From JBJKPP01 sp046706145 (GTDB lineage Bacteria > Bacteroidota > Ignavibacteria > Ignavibacteriales > Ignavibacteriaceae): a DNA stretch of 38,827 nt. The DNA is taken from positions 1 to 38,827 of the forward strand of contig JBJKPP010000102.1 of assembly GCA_046706145.1 (NCBI GenBank), read 5' to 3'. Shown here in pieces: positions 14,889 to 22,610 of the stretch. The position numbers and the translations under genes were made by a program. The number at the start of each line of letters is the position of its first letter. The stretch's first letter is position 1. Below the pieces are notes generated by a model, which was not told the origin of the DNA, ran no database searches, and saw only the letters and a list, made by a program, of their open reading frames with translations.

Positions 14889-16733
14889 ATGTACATCTTA
14901 GGGATATCAGCTTTTTATCACGATAGTGCGGCATGTCTTGTTAGAGATGGTGAAATTATTTCTGCAGCACAAGAAGAAAGATTTACACGACGAAAGCATG
15001 ATTATAGTTTTCCAATGAATGCTGTTAACTTTTGCCTAAGCTATAGCAAAATTTTGATAAGTGATATTGACCTGGTTGCTTTTTATGATAAACCATTTTT
15101 GAAGTTTGAAAGGCTTCTTGAAACTTACCTTTCATATGCGCCCAGAGGAATTGCTTCCTTTATAAAAGCTATGCCTTTATGGATTAAAGAAAAATTGTGG
15201 ATGAAAGATTATATAAAGAAACAATTGCAGTATGAAGGCAAGATAATATTCCCTGAACATCATGAATCGCATGCAGCTTCTGCCTTTTACCCCTCGCCAT
15301 TTAAAGAAGCTGCGATTTTAACCATGGATGGAGTTGGTGAATGGACAACAACTAGTTTTGGTGTGGGCAAGGATAATCAAATTGAACTTTTAGCTGATAT
15401 CAAATTTCCTCACTCGCTTGGTCTTTTATATTCAGCATTTACATATTATACTGGATTTAAAGTTAATTCAGCAGAATACAAAGTAATGGGCCTAGCCCCT
15501 TACGGTGAACCTAAATATAAAGACCTGATTCTAAAAGAATTAATAGATGTGAAAGAAGATGGCTCTTTCAGAATTAATATGGAATATTTCAATTATGCGG
15601 TTGGGCTAACCATGACCAATGAGAAATTCCATAAACTTTTTGATGGACCGCCGCGAAAAGCCGAATCAAAATTAACACAAAAAGAAATGGATCTTGCAAG
15701 ATCAATTCAAGATGTAACTGAAGATATAGTTTTAAAATTAGGAAAACATGTTTACAAAGAAACGGGAATGAAAAATTTGACTTTAGCTGGCGGTGTTGCC
15801 CTGAACTGCGTTGCCAACGGGCGGCTGTTAAGAGAAGGACCATTTGAAGATATCTGGATTCAGCCTGCCGCTAGCGACGCCGGAGGAGCTTTAGGGGCAG
15901 CACTTACAGGCTGGTATGCTTATTTTGAAAAGCCAAGAAATATTTCCGAGAGTCTTCTACAGAATGATCGATCCCATGATTCCATGAAAGGTTCCTATTT
16001 AGGGCCCGAATTTTCTGACGAAGAAATTCTGGAATTTTTTAATAAAGAAGAAATCAGCTATAAGAGAATTGAACGGGGAGAGATTCCGAAAGTCGTTTCT
16101 GACTTAATAGCTCAGGAAAAAGTTATTGGATGGTTTCAGGGAAGGATGGAGTTTGGGCCGCGTGCACTCGGTGCCAGGTCAATCATAGGCGATGCTCGTT
16201 CACCCGAAATGCAGAAATTGATGAATCTAAAAATAAAATTTAGAGAAAGTTTCAGACCGTTCGGTCCATCAGTACTTGCTGAGAAAGTATCGGAATATTT
16301 TGAAATTGACAGACCAAGTCCTTATATGCTCGTGGTTGCAGATGTAAAAAAAAGTCATTGGAAAGCAATGGAAGAAAAGGAGAGAGAACTAGCAGGGATT
16401 GATAAACTGAATATTGCACGATCGGATATTCCTGCTGTAACACATGTAGATTATTCGGCCAGGATTCAGACCGTACACGAGAAAACGAATAAACTGTATT
16501 ATGATCTTTTGAAAGCATTTGATGATAATTATAAAAGCGCCGTTATAATTAATACTTCTTTCAATGTTCGCGGCGAGCCAATTGTCTGCACGCCTGAAGA
16601 AGCTTATAGATGTTTTATGAGAACCAATATGGACTACTTAGTGATGGAAAATTTTTTATTGGATAAATCTTTGCAGAAGAACTTTAGTCTGTCTGAGTCA
16701 AAAGAGTGGCAGAAGGAAATTGAACTAGACTAA
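14889..16733 (+). CDS. Carbamoyltransferase, NodU/CmcH family
   Basis: A 614-residue cytoplasmic enzyme of the NodU/CmcH/TobZ type, which transfers a carbamoyl group from carbamoyl phosphate, via a carbamoyl-adenylate, to a hydroxyl on a sugar or natural product. Visible features: the N-terminal motif MYILGISAFYHDSAA; the metal-binding HHESHAASAFYPSPF, with His124 and His128 in the HxxxH arrangement of the Kae1-like domain; ILTMDGVGEW; LAGGVALNCVANG; and the C-terminal domain GRMEFGPRALGARSIIGDAR and NTSFNVRGEPIV. Length matches the family. It is followed by SxtJ-like and DUF5989 genes, a recurrent trio. No glycosyltransferases or polysaccharide genes are adjacent, so the acceptor is unknown. 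Translation is probably coupled to the 12-codon leader. Confidence 0.92.
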   Translation: MYILGISAFYHDSAACLVRDGEIISAAQEERFTRRKHDYSFPMNAVNFCLSYSKILISDIDLVAFYDKPFLKFERLLETYLSYAPRGIASFIKAMPLWIKEKLWMKDYIKKQLQYEGKIIFPEHHESHAASAFYPSPFKEAAILTMDGVGEWTTTSFGVGKDNQIELLADIKFPHSLGLLYSAFTYYTGFKVNSAEYKVMGLAPYGEPKYKDLILKELIDVKEDGSFRINMEYFNYAVGLTMTNEKFHKLFDGPPRKAESKLTQKEMDLARSIQDVTEDIVLKLGKHVYKETGMKNLTLAGGVALNCVANGRLLREGPFEDIWIQPAASDAGGALGAALTGWYAYFEKPRNISESLLQNDRSHDSMKGSYLGPEFSDEEILEFFNKEEISYKRIERGEIPKVVSDLIAQEKVIGWFQGRMEFGPRALGARSIIGDARSPEMQKLMNLKIKFRESFRPFGPSVLAEKVSEYFEIDRPSPYMLVVADVKKSHWKAMEEKERELAGIDKLNIARSDIPAVTHVDYSARIQTVHEKTNKLYYDLLKAFDDNYKSAVIINTSFNVRGEPIVCTPEEAYRCFMRTNMDYLVMENFLLDKSLQKNFSLSESKEWQKEIELD

Positions 16734-16747
16734 TTAAGGGTTTCATT

Positions 16748-16771
16748 CCTACCTGCTGGTAGGCAAGTTTA
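16748..16771 (+). repeat. Small palindromic repeat between carbamoyltransferase and SxtJ-like genes
   Basis: CCTACC-TGCT-GGTAGG (16748-16763) is a perfect 6-bp hairpin followed by CAAGTTTA. Read along the + strand, the element aligns with the reverse complement of 29659-29684, which lies inside the amidase gene: about 19 of 24 positions match with one single-base gap. It ends just before the SxtJ-like ATG at 16775, and its right arm GGTAGG is the only ribosome-binding-like sequence there, so folding may also affect translation. Confidence 0.5.
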
Positions 16772-16774
16772 AGT

Positions 16775-17191
16775 ATGATAAGTGAAGAAATAAAAAATAT
16801 TAAGGAATCTCCAAATGACCTTAGAAAGTTTGGTCTAACTGTAGGGTCAGTTTTAATACTGTTAACCATTCCTCTATTTTGGAAACATAATGGTTTATAC
16901 TTTTATTTTGGTATTATAGGGTTATTTCTTCTTCTAGCTGGTCTTATATTTCCTAAAATATTAAAGCCGGTAAACAAAGTCTGGATGAGTATTGCAATTT
17001 TATTGGGTTGGGTATCCACAAGACTCATTCTAATCATATTATTTTTTATTATATTAACCCCAATTAGTTATTTAAGTAAACTATTCAGCAAAGGCTTTCT
17101 TAATTCGGGAATCGATTATAATAAAGAAAGCTATTGGGAAACTAGGGATAAGAAAAAGTTATCACATACGGATTATGAGAAACAATTTTGA
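16775..17191 (+). CDS. SxtJ-like membrane protein
   Basis: A 138-residue protein with three hydrophobic segments (about residues 23-36, 42-60 and 68-96) and a polar C-terminal tail containing ESYWETRDKK. Size, topology and position directly after a NodU/CmcH carbamoyltransferase match the SxtJ family, named from saxitoxin clusters but widespread in bacteria without any toxin. The function is unknown; close linkage suggests that it positions or assists the carbamoyltransferase at the membrane. The gap from the previous gene is 41 bases and contains a hairpin. The next gene starts 11 bases after its stop. Confidence 0.75.
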   Translation: MISEEIKNIKESPNDLRKFGLTVGSVLILLTIPLFWKHNGLYFYFGIIGLFLLLAGLIFPKILKPVNKVWMSIAILLGWVSTRLILIILFFIILTPISYLSKLFSKGFLNSGIDYNKESYWETRDKKKLSHTDYEKQF

Positions 17192-17202
17192 TGTAAAAAA
17201 TT

Positions 17203-17361
17203 ATGAGTAAGTTATCAATTATAGCGGAGCTTTGGGATTTTCTGAAAGTCAGAAAAAAATGGTGGTTGGCTCCAATTTTAATTTTTCTTCTATTATTAGG
17301 GGGTTTAATAATACTAACTCAGGGCTCAGCTTTAGCTCCTTTTATTTATTCTCTCTTTTAG
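17203..17361 (+). CDS. Small membrane protein, DUF5989-like
   Basis: A 52-residue protein, short enough to be missed easily. It begins MSKLSIIAELWDFLKVRKKW, an amphipathic charged start, continues with WLAPILIFLLLLGGLIIL as a single membrane helix and ends ALAPFIYSLF. The WDFLKVRKKWW-LAPI pattern and the closing APFIYSLF are typical of DUF5989, which regularly follows carbamoyltransferase and SxtJ-like genes. It begins 11 bases after the SxtJ-like stop and closes the cassette. Function unknown. The reading frame, membrane segment and neighbour order together make it a confident real gene. Confidence 0.85.
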   Translation: MSKLSIIAELWDFLKVRKKWWLAPILIFLLLLGGLIILTQGSALAPFIYSLF

Positions 17362-17554
17362 TATTTATCTCAAAAGAATCTTATCCAGTTATGCCAAACT
17401 AGAGTTCCACAAAATACATGTTATACATTCCTAATATTTACACTTTGCATTTCTTTTGGGCTGAACTTATTTAATTTTATTACATGCGGTGGGTATCTAA
17501 CTAAGGAGAAAGCGACTAAAAAAATTTAGTTGTAAATGAATATAAACCTAATAA

Positions 17555-17743
17555 TTAAGATAACAATTCATTATGATAGAGAGTTGATGTGTTGTTCTGC
17601 ATATGCGTATTATTAACTACCTGTTTCGGGTTGTTGCTGCTTAATGTAAATACGTAGATTATAAATAGTACAACTATTATCACGAATAGGATTGCACCGG
17701 CCAATACAAAATTATTTCTTTTTATCCTCTTTTTTTCATCCAT
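17555..17743 (-). CDS. Small single-helix membrane protein, unknown
   Basis: A 62-residue protein with a basic start (MDEKKRIKRNN), one long membrane helix (about residues 13-34) and a polar, Asn-rich C-terminal tail with a few histidines. A good ribosome binding site (AGGAGA) is present before the ATG and the gene lies 25 bases after the next membrane gene, so the two form an operon. Orientation from the positive-inside rule would be N-terminus in the cytoplasm. I do not recognise the family and assign no function. Confidence 0.6.
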   Translation of the reverse strand: MDEKKRIKRNNFVLAGAILFVIIVVLFIIYVFTLSSNNPKQVVNNTHMQNNTSTLYHNELLS

Positions 17744-17768
17744 GAATAATCTCCTGATTTAATAATGG

Positions 17769-18101
17769 TTATATCCAAAGAAAAATTAATCCGAGAAGCA
17801 ATAAACTCATATACCCAATGCCTAAAAACTTTGATGGTTTTACCTCGCTAAAGGAATTATAAATAGTGAAAATCAGTCCACCAACAAATGCTAGAATAAG
17901 ACAAAGTGCACTTAGTGACAAATCCCCACCTTGAATCAGGTCTCCCGGCACCAAAACCAGTAGTAAGCCAGCCAGGAAAAAGAAGATATGAAGAGCCAGG
18001 GAATAAGCAGGCAGAGGTTTTTCTTTGAAAAAATTAAACATTACATGTAAGCCGCCAAGTAAGCTTATTATAAAAAACAATTCAGGGGCAAATGTAAACA
18101 T
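17769..18101 (-). CDS. Four-helix membrane protein, unknown
   Basis: A 110-residue hydrophobic protein with four predicted membrane segments (about residues 4-23, 32-51, 62-83 and 90-109), short loops and almost no charged residues in the helices. Its ribosome binding site GAGGAG lies eight bases before the ATG. It is the first gene of a small two-gene operon with the 62-residue protein. No motif is recognised. Both genes are convergent with the carbamoyltransferase cassette. Confidence 0.65.
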   Translation of the reverse strand: MFTFAPELFFIISLLGGLHVMFNFFKEKPLPAYSLALHIFFFLAGLLLVLVPGDLIQGGDLSLSALCLILAFVGGLIFTIYNSFSEVKPSKFLGIGYMSLLLLGLIFLWI

Positions 18102-18159
18102 TTATTTTACTCCTCAATAGATTAAAACATGAAGTTCAAAACTAAAATAATTTTTGTTT

Positions 18160-18191
18160 AAAAAGTATAGGAAAATGCAAAGTCTCTCAAA
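18160..18191 (-). promoter_or_regulatory. Candidate promoter for the two small membrane genes
   Basis: On the minus strand TTTG (18191-18188), a 20-base spacer and TACTTTTT (18167-18160) resemble TTTG-N19-21-TAnnTTTG with one mismatch in the -7 box. Two other -7-like matches, TATCTTTG (18195-18188) and TAGTTTTG (18144-18137), lie in the same region without a -33 partner, so the exact promoter is uncertain. Confidence 0.3.
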
Positions 18192-18363
18192 GATATTAAT
18201 ATAAAATATGACCGTTTTGTTATTTTTTAATTAAAACTGGATATTATGAAAATCATTGTCATTTTTCTGTGATTTAAAAGGCATGATGATTATTTAGCAA
18301 TTAGCATTAAACTTTTCTGCTTCATATACGGTAATTTTTTATTGTTTCTGCACAAATTTAGTT

Positions 18364-19014
18364 TCACTCTTTTATCCTTCTCATTCTCATATTGGGGCCT
18401 TTCCCGTAAATAATTATATCATCATTAAATTTTTGAAACCGCATATTCATTACTAAAGTTTTGCCCGAGTGAACAATAAAATGATTTCCCTTAATATAGT
18501 AGTTGCCCTTAAATGCGCGCAGTACTTCAGAGAGGTTGTAGGTACCGCTTTTTGTTATTGTTAAATCTGCGGGGTAGCCGTTGTAGTGTTGTGTGTACCA
18601 TTCTCCTGCAAGCCGATTCTCTCCATTCGAATTTCCCTTCCTGTAAAACAGAAAATTTTTCACACCCTTTTTGCCTTTATGCTGCAATTTAAGTGTTCTC
18701 TCACCTATCTCAACTGTAAAGGTGTCGGTGGTTGTTTTGTTTAATATAGCTACGTTTGTGTAAACTAAAAGTCGGTTTCCTTCAAGTTTATACCTGGACT
18801 TCCATTCGGAACGAAGGATATACGTAAATTGTTTGTCCTTCGAAAACTCAAGGGTTAGATAATTTGTAGTATATTTATTCTGGATAGTTTCCCACTTTCC
18901 AATAATAAATTTTGAAAGGTCAGTAGTTTTGTTTATGTCTTCTTCATTTTTTTGTCCTTGTACCGCAGTACCAAGTGTTAAGATAAATAACAGTAGGAAA
19001 ACTATTTTGTGCAT
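18364..19014 (-). CDS. Secreted protein with a duplicated lipocalin-like half, unknown
   Basis: A protein of 216 residues with a clear signal peptide (MHKIVFLLLFILTLGTAVQG) and two similar halves, about residues 36-87 and 134-185. Each half begins with [FL]-x-GxW, has an LT-x-x-x-[ST]-K strand, and ends with an R-[YN]-[KY]-[LY]-x-[GK]-GN-x-[LF]-[LI]-V pattern. Both resemble the opening part of lipocalin-like domains common in Bacteroidetes. The ATG at 19014 is favoured because GGAAA lies upstream and the signal peptide starts at once; the frame is open to an ATG at 19062. It is probably periplasmic or surface-located. No specific function can be given. Confidence 0.65.
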   Translation of the reverse strand: MHKIVFLLLFILTLGTAVQGQKNEEDINKTTDLSKFIIGKWETIQNKYTTNYLTLEFSKDKQFTYILRSEWKSRYKLEGNRLLVYTNVAILNKTTTDTFTVEIGERTLKLQHKGKKGVKNFLFYRKGNSNGENRLAGEWYTQHYNGYPADLTITKSGTYNLSEVLRAFKGNYYIKGNHFIVHSGKTLVMNMRFQKFNDDIIIYGKGPNMRMRRIKE

Positions 19015-19326
19015 TTGTTGATTTCCAAAGGTTTGTTTTTTAAGAAATTGAGGGTTTTTCATCTACTAAGATAGTAACTAATGGGTTATTTTGTTGAAAT
19101 TATTATTGCAAAAAAATTTATTATTATGCTTTAAAATGAATTTTAATATAATTATTTTGAATTTTAAATGAAAAGCATAACCTGAAACCTTAGGTTATAG
19201 TTGTTAAAGCCAAGAATTTTTCTCACTTTACAGAATCAAAATTATAGTCTGACATTTCTTGACTTTCTGGTTAAGTAAAATTCTGTTGACTTTAAACATG
19301 TTTTTTAAGACGTTAATAGTATATTT

Positions 19327-19357
19327 TTTAGACTTTAGGTTTTCAACTATAAATTTG
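19327..19357 (+). promoter_or_regulatory. Candidate promoter of the TonB receptor operon
   Basis: TTTA (19327-19330), a 19-base spacer and TAAATTTG (19350-19357). The -7 box is a perfect TAnnTTTG match and the -33 box has one mismatch, with the same 19-base spacing as the tRNA promoter in this window. Transcription would begin near 19361, giving a long leader of about 175 bases before the ATG at 19536. Confidence 0.55.
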
Positions 19358-19406
19358 TAATTCTTGATACTATCTTACCGAATGAGAGTATTATACTTTA
19401 AAAAGC

Positions 19407-19495
19407 GGAATGCCACAAGCGTTCCATCCGGTCGAAAATTTCCAAAGAAGAAGAGCAGTAATAATTAACACCCGTAAATAGCATTTGCGGGTGTT
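19407..19495 (+). promoter_or_regulatory. Two-hairpin structured leader of the TonB receptor operon
   Basis: The first hairpin is GGAATGC-CACAA-GCGTTCC (19407-19425, one T-G wobble). The second is AACACCCG (19467-19474) paired perfectly with CGGGTGTT (19488-19495). No T-run follows the second, so simple termination is unlikely; translational control, RNA stability or protein binding are alternatives. It does not match a riboswitch class that I recognise. Confidence 0.45.
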
Positions 19496-19535
19496 TGTGG
19501 TTTAATTAATAAAAATAACATATAGGAGAGAGAAT

Positions 19536-22500
19536 ATGAAAAGAGTAACTACCGTCCTCTTTTTCCTTGTATTTCTTTCAGTTTATACGTTTGCAGGTAC
19601 TGTAGGAAGAATACAGGGTAAAGTGACAGATCTCCAGACTGGTGAACCGTTGATTGGCGCTAATGTTATTATAGTAGGAACTACATTTGGTGCCGCTACA
19701 GATGTTAACGGTGAGTATACAATTAATAACCTAGTGCCTGGTGTTTATGAAGTTAAAGCATCATACCTGGGATATAAAACTGTTACTACCACAGATGTCC
19801 GCATAAGTGCCGACTTAACCACATCATTAAACTTTCAACTTCCTGCCCAGGGAGTTCAGGTCGGTGAAGTACAGGTTGTAGCCGAAAGACCGCTGGTAAA
19901 TGCCAGTAATACAAATGCTATTAAGGTTACAACTAACGAACAAATCCAAGCCTTACCAATTAGAGGTGTAGACAACATAGCTGCTTTAACTCCTGGAGTA
20001 ATACAGCAGGAAGGAAGTCTTTATATTAGAGGTGGACGCCAGGATGAGGTAGGCTATTATTTGGAAGGATCTGATATTTCAAATCCTTTATCAAGTTCTT
20101 CTCTTGGATTAGGTCCAAGGACTAGTGCAACATTGGTTTCAATACCACAGGATGCTGTTGAAGAAATACAAGTTCAGGCTGGCGGCTATACTGCAGAGTT
20201 TGGTGGTGCAAACGCAGGTATAATTAGAACTCAATTAAAAAGTGGCGGTCCTAAGCTTCACGCAAGTCTGCAATATATCACAGATAACTGGACCTTCAAG
20301 GGTAAAAACGAGAGGTATAATGGGAAAGAAAATCTCGGAACATACTCGTATGGATTTAATGATGTAACAGCATCCATTAGTGGTCCGCTGGTTGGCGACC
20401 ATATAAAGTTTTATGGGATTTTTGAAAATAATAATCAGGCAGACCGTAACCCTTCGTTCTATCCGGGATTTAATCTTGGTATAGTTGGTGATGCTATAAC
20501 TCCGGGTGATACTGTAAATCTATCCTATCCAGGAGGCCCTTTGCCAGGCAATAGTTCTTATGATTATAACGGTGCTGCAACTCTTAATTTAGACTACAAT
20601 CCAACTATCGTTAGGCTTTTTGGTACTTTTGATTTTAACAGGGAAAGATTGGGAGCAGGTACATTTACGATGTTTGACTTGAACCGCTTGCCAATTCGGG
20701 ATACTTATAATGGAGATATTGGAGCAAAGGTAACTGAAATATTGAGTCCAAATGCATACGTAGAAGTTGATGGAAGCTATATATTTAATCAGGGGAAAAC
20801 TTATGACCCTCAGCTTGGCGATAACTTTTGGGCATATGGTAATGCAAAGGCAAATGCTGCGGCCGGTGTTCCCTGGCAATATACCTACCGTCAGCAGCAG
20901 AGAGGACCATATGATGCTCCCATACCTTATTTATTATTTTCAACGTTCAGCTTTGCAACTCCTAACATGCCGCTGATGGGTAATCCTAATGGTACCGTTG
21001 CCAATTTTAATAAATTTCAAAACAATTCTATAGATATCAGCGCTTCTTTCTCTGACCAAGTAAATAGTGAAAATTCACTTAAGATTGGTGGAGAATTTCA
21101 GACTCATACAATAAGAAACTATGATCCAACAGCAACAACTGCAAACCTTGCACAGTCTGTAGCTGCTAACCCTAATCTTACTAAACAAGATATATTAATT
21201 AAGCAAGGAGTAAATAATTACGGATATGATGTCCTTGGAAATCTTTATAGTGGATCGTCAATTGATCCTGCAACAGGCTCCGTACCCCCATTTAAGCCTG
21301 TAGTTGCCGGGGCATATATAGAAGATAGACTAGAGTACAAGAATTTGATTGTAAATGCAGGATTGAGATACGATTACATAAATACGGATAACAATACTTA
21401 TAAAGACCCTACACAACCGAATTTAGCTTATAATACGGCAACTCTTCAAATAACTGATCCTTCCCAATTTGTTAAAGTGCCGAGTTTCAGTTCATTAAGC
21501 CCACGACTCGGATTCTCTTTCCCGATTACAGATCAGACTGTGTTCCATGCTCAGTACGGAAAGTTTGTCCAGCAGCCAAGCTTAAGTGATATGTATGCAA
21601 GCCCGTACTTAATAGGATATTTCATAAATCCGAATAATGGGTTTTTCTTGCTGACACCATTCGGTCTTAATGTCCGTCCAACTAGAACAACTCAATATGA
21701 GATTGGTTTTACACAGCAGATCGGCAATTTTGCATCGGTAGATATAACTGCTTATTATAAGGACATAGCTGACCAGGTAGTATTCGGTACGCAAAATGTT
21801 GTTTCCTCTACCGGCTGGAGACCTTACGAAATACTTACAAATGGAGATTATGCAACCACACAGGGGCTCGAGCTTAGCTTTCAAATGAGAAGAACTGAGA
21901 GATTTCTGGTTAATGGTTCAGTTTCTTTTCAAACCGCTGAAGGAACCGGTGCTAACCCTTATTCAGACAATGGTGAGTTCGGCAACCCTGTCCAAAACAT
22001 ACTTTATATACCGCAATATATTGAGCCGCTTAGTTTTAACCATGCAGTGAACGGAAATTTAAATATAGACTATCACTTCGCGAAGGATGATGGTCCTGAC
22101 TTACTTCATGAATTCGGGGCTTCTTTGCTGCTTACATTCTCCAGCGGCCATCCATATACACTTGGCACTGCAAAAACTCCTGGAACAAGCAGTCCTGATA
22201 ATGTTACTGTCACTGATACACGAAACAGATATGCCATTGAACCTCTTAATTCGTCAATCACTCCATCTTTATTTAATGTAGATTTCAGCATTGATAAGAA
22301 TATAGAATTCCCAGAAGGTATATCGGCTGATATTTTTATTCAGGTTCTTAACTTATTCAATACAAAGAATGTTACAGATGTTTACAGCAATACAGGCGTA
22401 GCATCTACAGATGGGTATTTGACAAATCCTGACCTTACTGGCTACAAACAAATTCATACTTACGGGCAGCAATATGCAACTCTTTACCAGGCTCTCAATT

Positions 22501-22568
22501 ATGATTATAACGGCCTTTACGGAGCTCCCCGTCAAATTAGGCTCGGGATACGTTTAGAATACCAATAG
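19536..22568 (+). CDS. TonB-dependent outer-membrane receptor with N-terminal regulatory-like domain
   Basis: A 1010-residue outer-membrane receptor. It has a signal peptide (residues 1-20), then a CarboxypepD-regulatory-like domain (about 24-107: GRIQGKVTDLQTGEPLIGANV, GEYTINNLVPGVYEVKASYLGYKT), a plug domain (about 113-235, with ALTPGVIQQEGSLYIRGGR and DAVEEIQVQAGGY), and a long beta-barrel ending YGAPRQIRLGIRLEYQ with an aromatic-rich last strand. TonB receptors import substrates using proton-motive energy through TonB. There is no SusD-like partner, so it is not a standard SusC/D sugar importer. The ribosome binding site is AGGAGAG before the ATG. The next two genes, a large secreted protein and a PorV/PorQ-type barrel, follow at once, suggesting a functional set. 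Confidence 0.9.
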   Translation: MKRVTTVLFFLVFLSVYTFAGTVGRIQGKVTDLQTGEPLIGANVIIVGTTFGAATDVNGEYTINNLVPGVYEVKASYLGYKTVTTTDVRISADLTTSLNFQLPAQGVQVGEVQVVAERPLVNASNTNAIKVTTNEQIQALPIRGVDNIAALTPGVIQQEGSLYIRGGRQDEVGYYLEGSDISNPLSSSSLGLGPRTSATLVSIPQDAVEEIQVQAGGYTAEFGGANAGIIRTQLKSGGPKLHASLQYITDNWTFKGKNERYNGKENLGTYSYGFNDVTASISGPLVGDHIKFYGIFENNNQADRNPSFYPGFNLGIVGDAITPGDTVNLSYPGGPLPGNSSYDYNGAATLNLDYNPTIVRLFGTFDFNRERLGAGTFTMFDLNRLPIRDTYNGDIGAKVTEILSPNAYVEVDGSYIFNQGKTYDPQLGDNFWAYGNAKANAAAGVPWQYTYRQQQRGPYDAPIPYLLFSTFSFATPNMPLMGNPNGTVANFNKFQNNSIDISASFSDQVNSENSLKIGGEFQTHTIRNYDPTATTANLAQSVAANPNLTKQDILIKQGVNNYGYDVLGNLYSGSSIDPATGSVPPFKPVVAGAYIEDRLEYKNLIVNAGLRYDYINTDNNTYKDPTQPNLAYNTATLQITDPSQFVKVPSFSSLSPRLGFSFPITDQTVFHAQYGKFVQQPSLSDMYASPYLIGYFINPNNGFFLLTPFGLNVRPTRTTQYEIGFTQQIGNFASVDITAYYKDIADQVVFGTQNVVSSTGWRPYEILTNGDYATTQGLELSFQMRRTERFLVNGSVSFQTAEGTGANPYSDNGEFGNPVQNILYIPQYIEPLSFNHAVNGNLNIDYHFAKDDGPDLLHEFGASLLLTFSSGHPYTLGTAKTPGTSSPDNVTVTDTRNRYAIEPLNSSITPSLFNVDFSIDKNIEFPEGISADIFIQVLNLFNTKNVTDVYSNTGVASTDGYLTNPDLTGYKQIHTYGQQYATLYQALNYDYNGLYGAPRQIRLGIRLEYQ

Positions 22569-22610
22569 AAAATATTGCTGGAATAAACCAAATAAACTAG
22601 GAGTTTAAAA

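Larger units (their letters stand above)
19063..19535 (+). other. 473-bp regulatory gap upstream of the TonB receptor operon
   Basis: No gene is seen. It contains a promoter-like pair at 19327-19357, two hairpins at 19407-19425 and 19467-19495, and two copies of TTGACTTT about 30 bases apart around 19260-19300. The left part, near 19063-19200, is AT-rich and should hold the promoter of the minus-strand secreted protein gene, which I could not define. The leader expected from the promoter to the TonB receptor ATG is about 175 bases. Confidence 0.5.
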
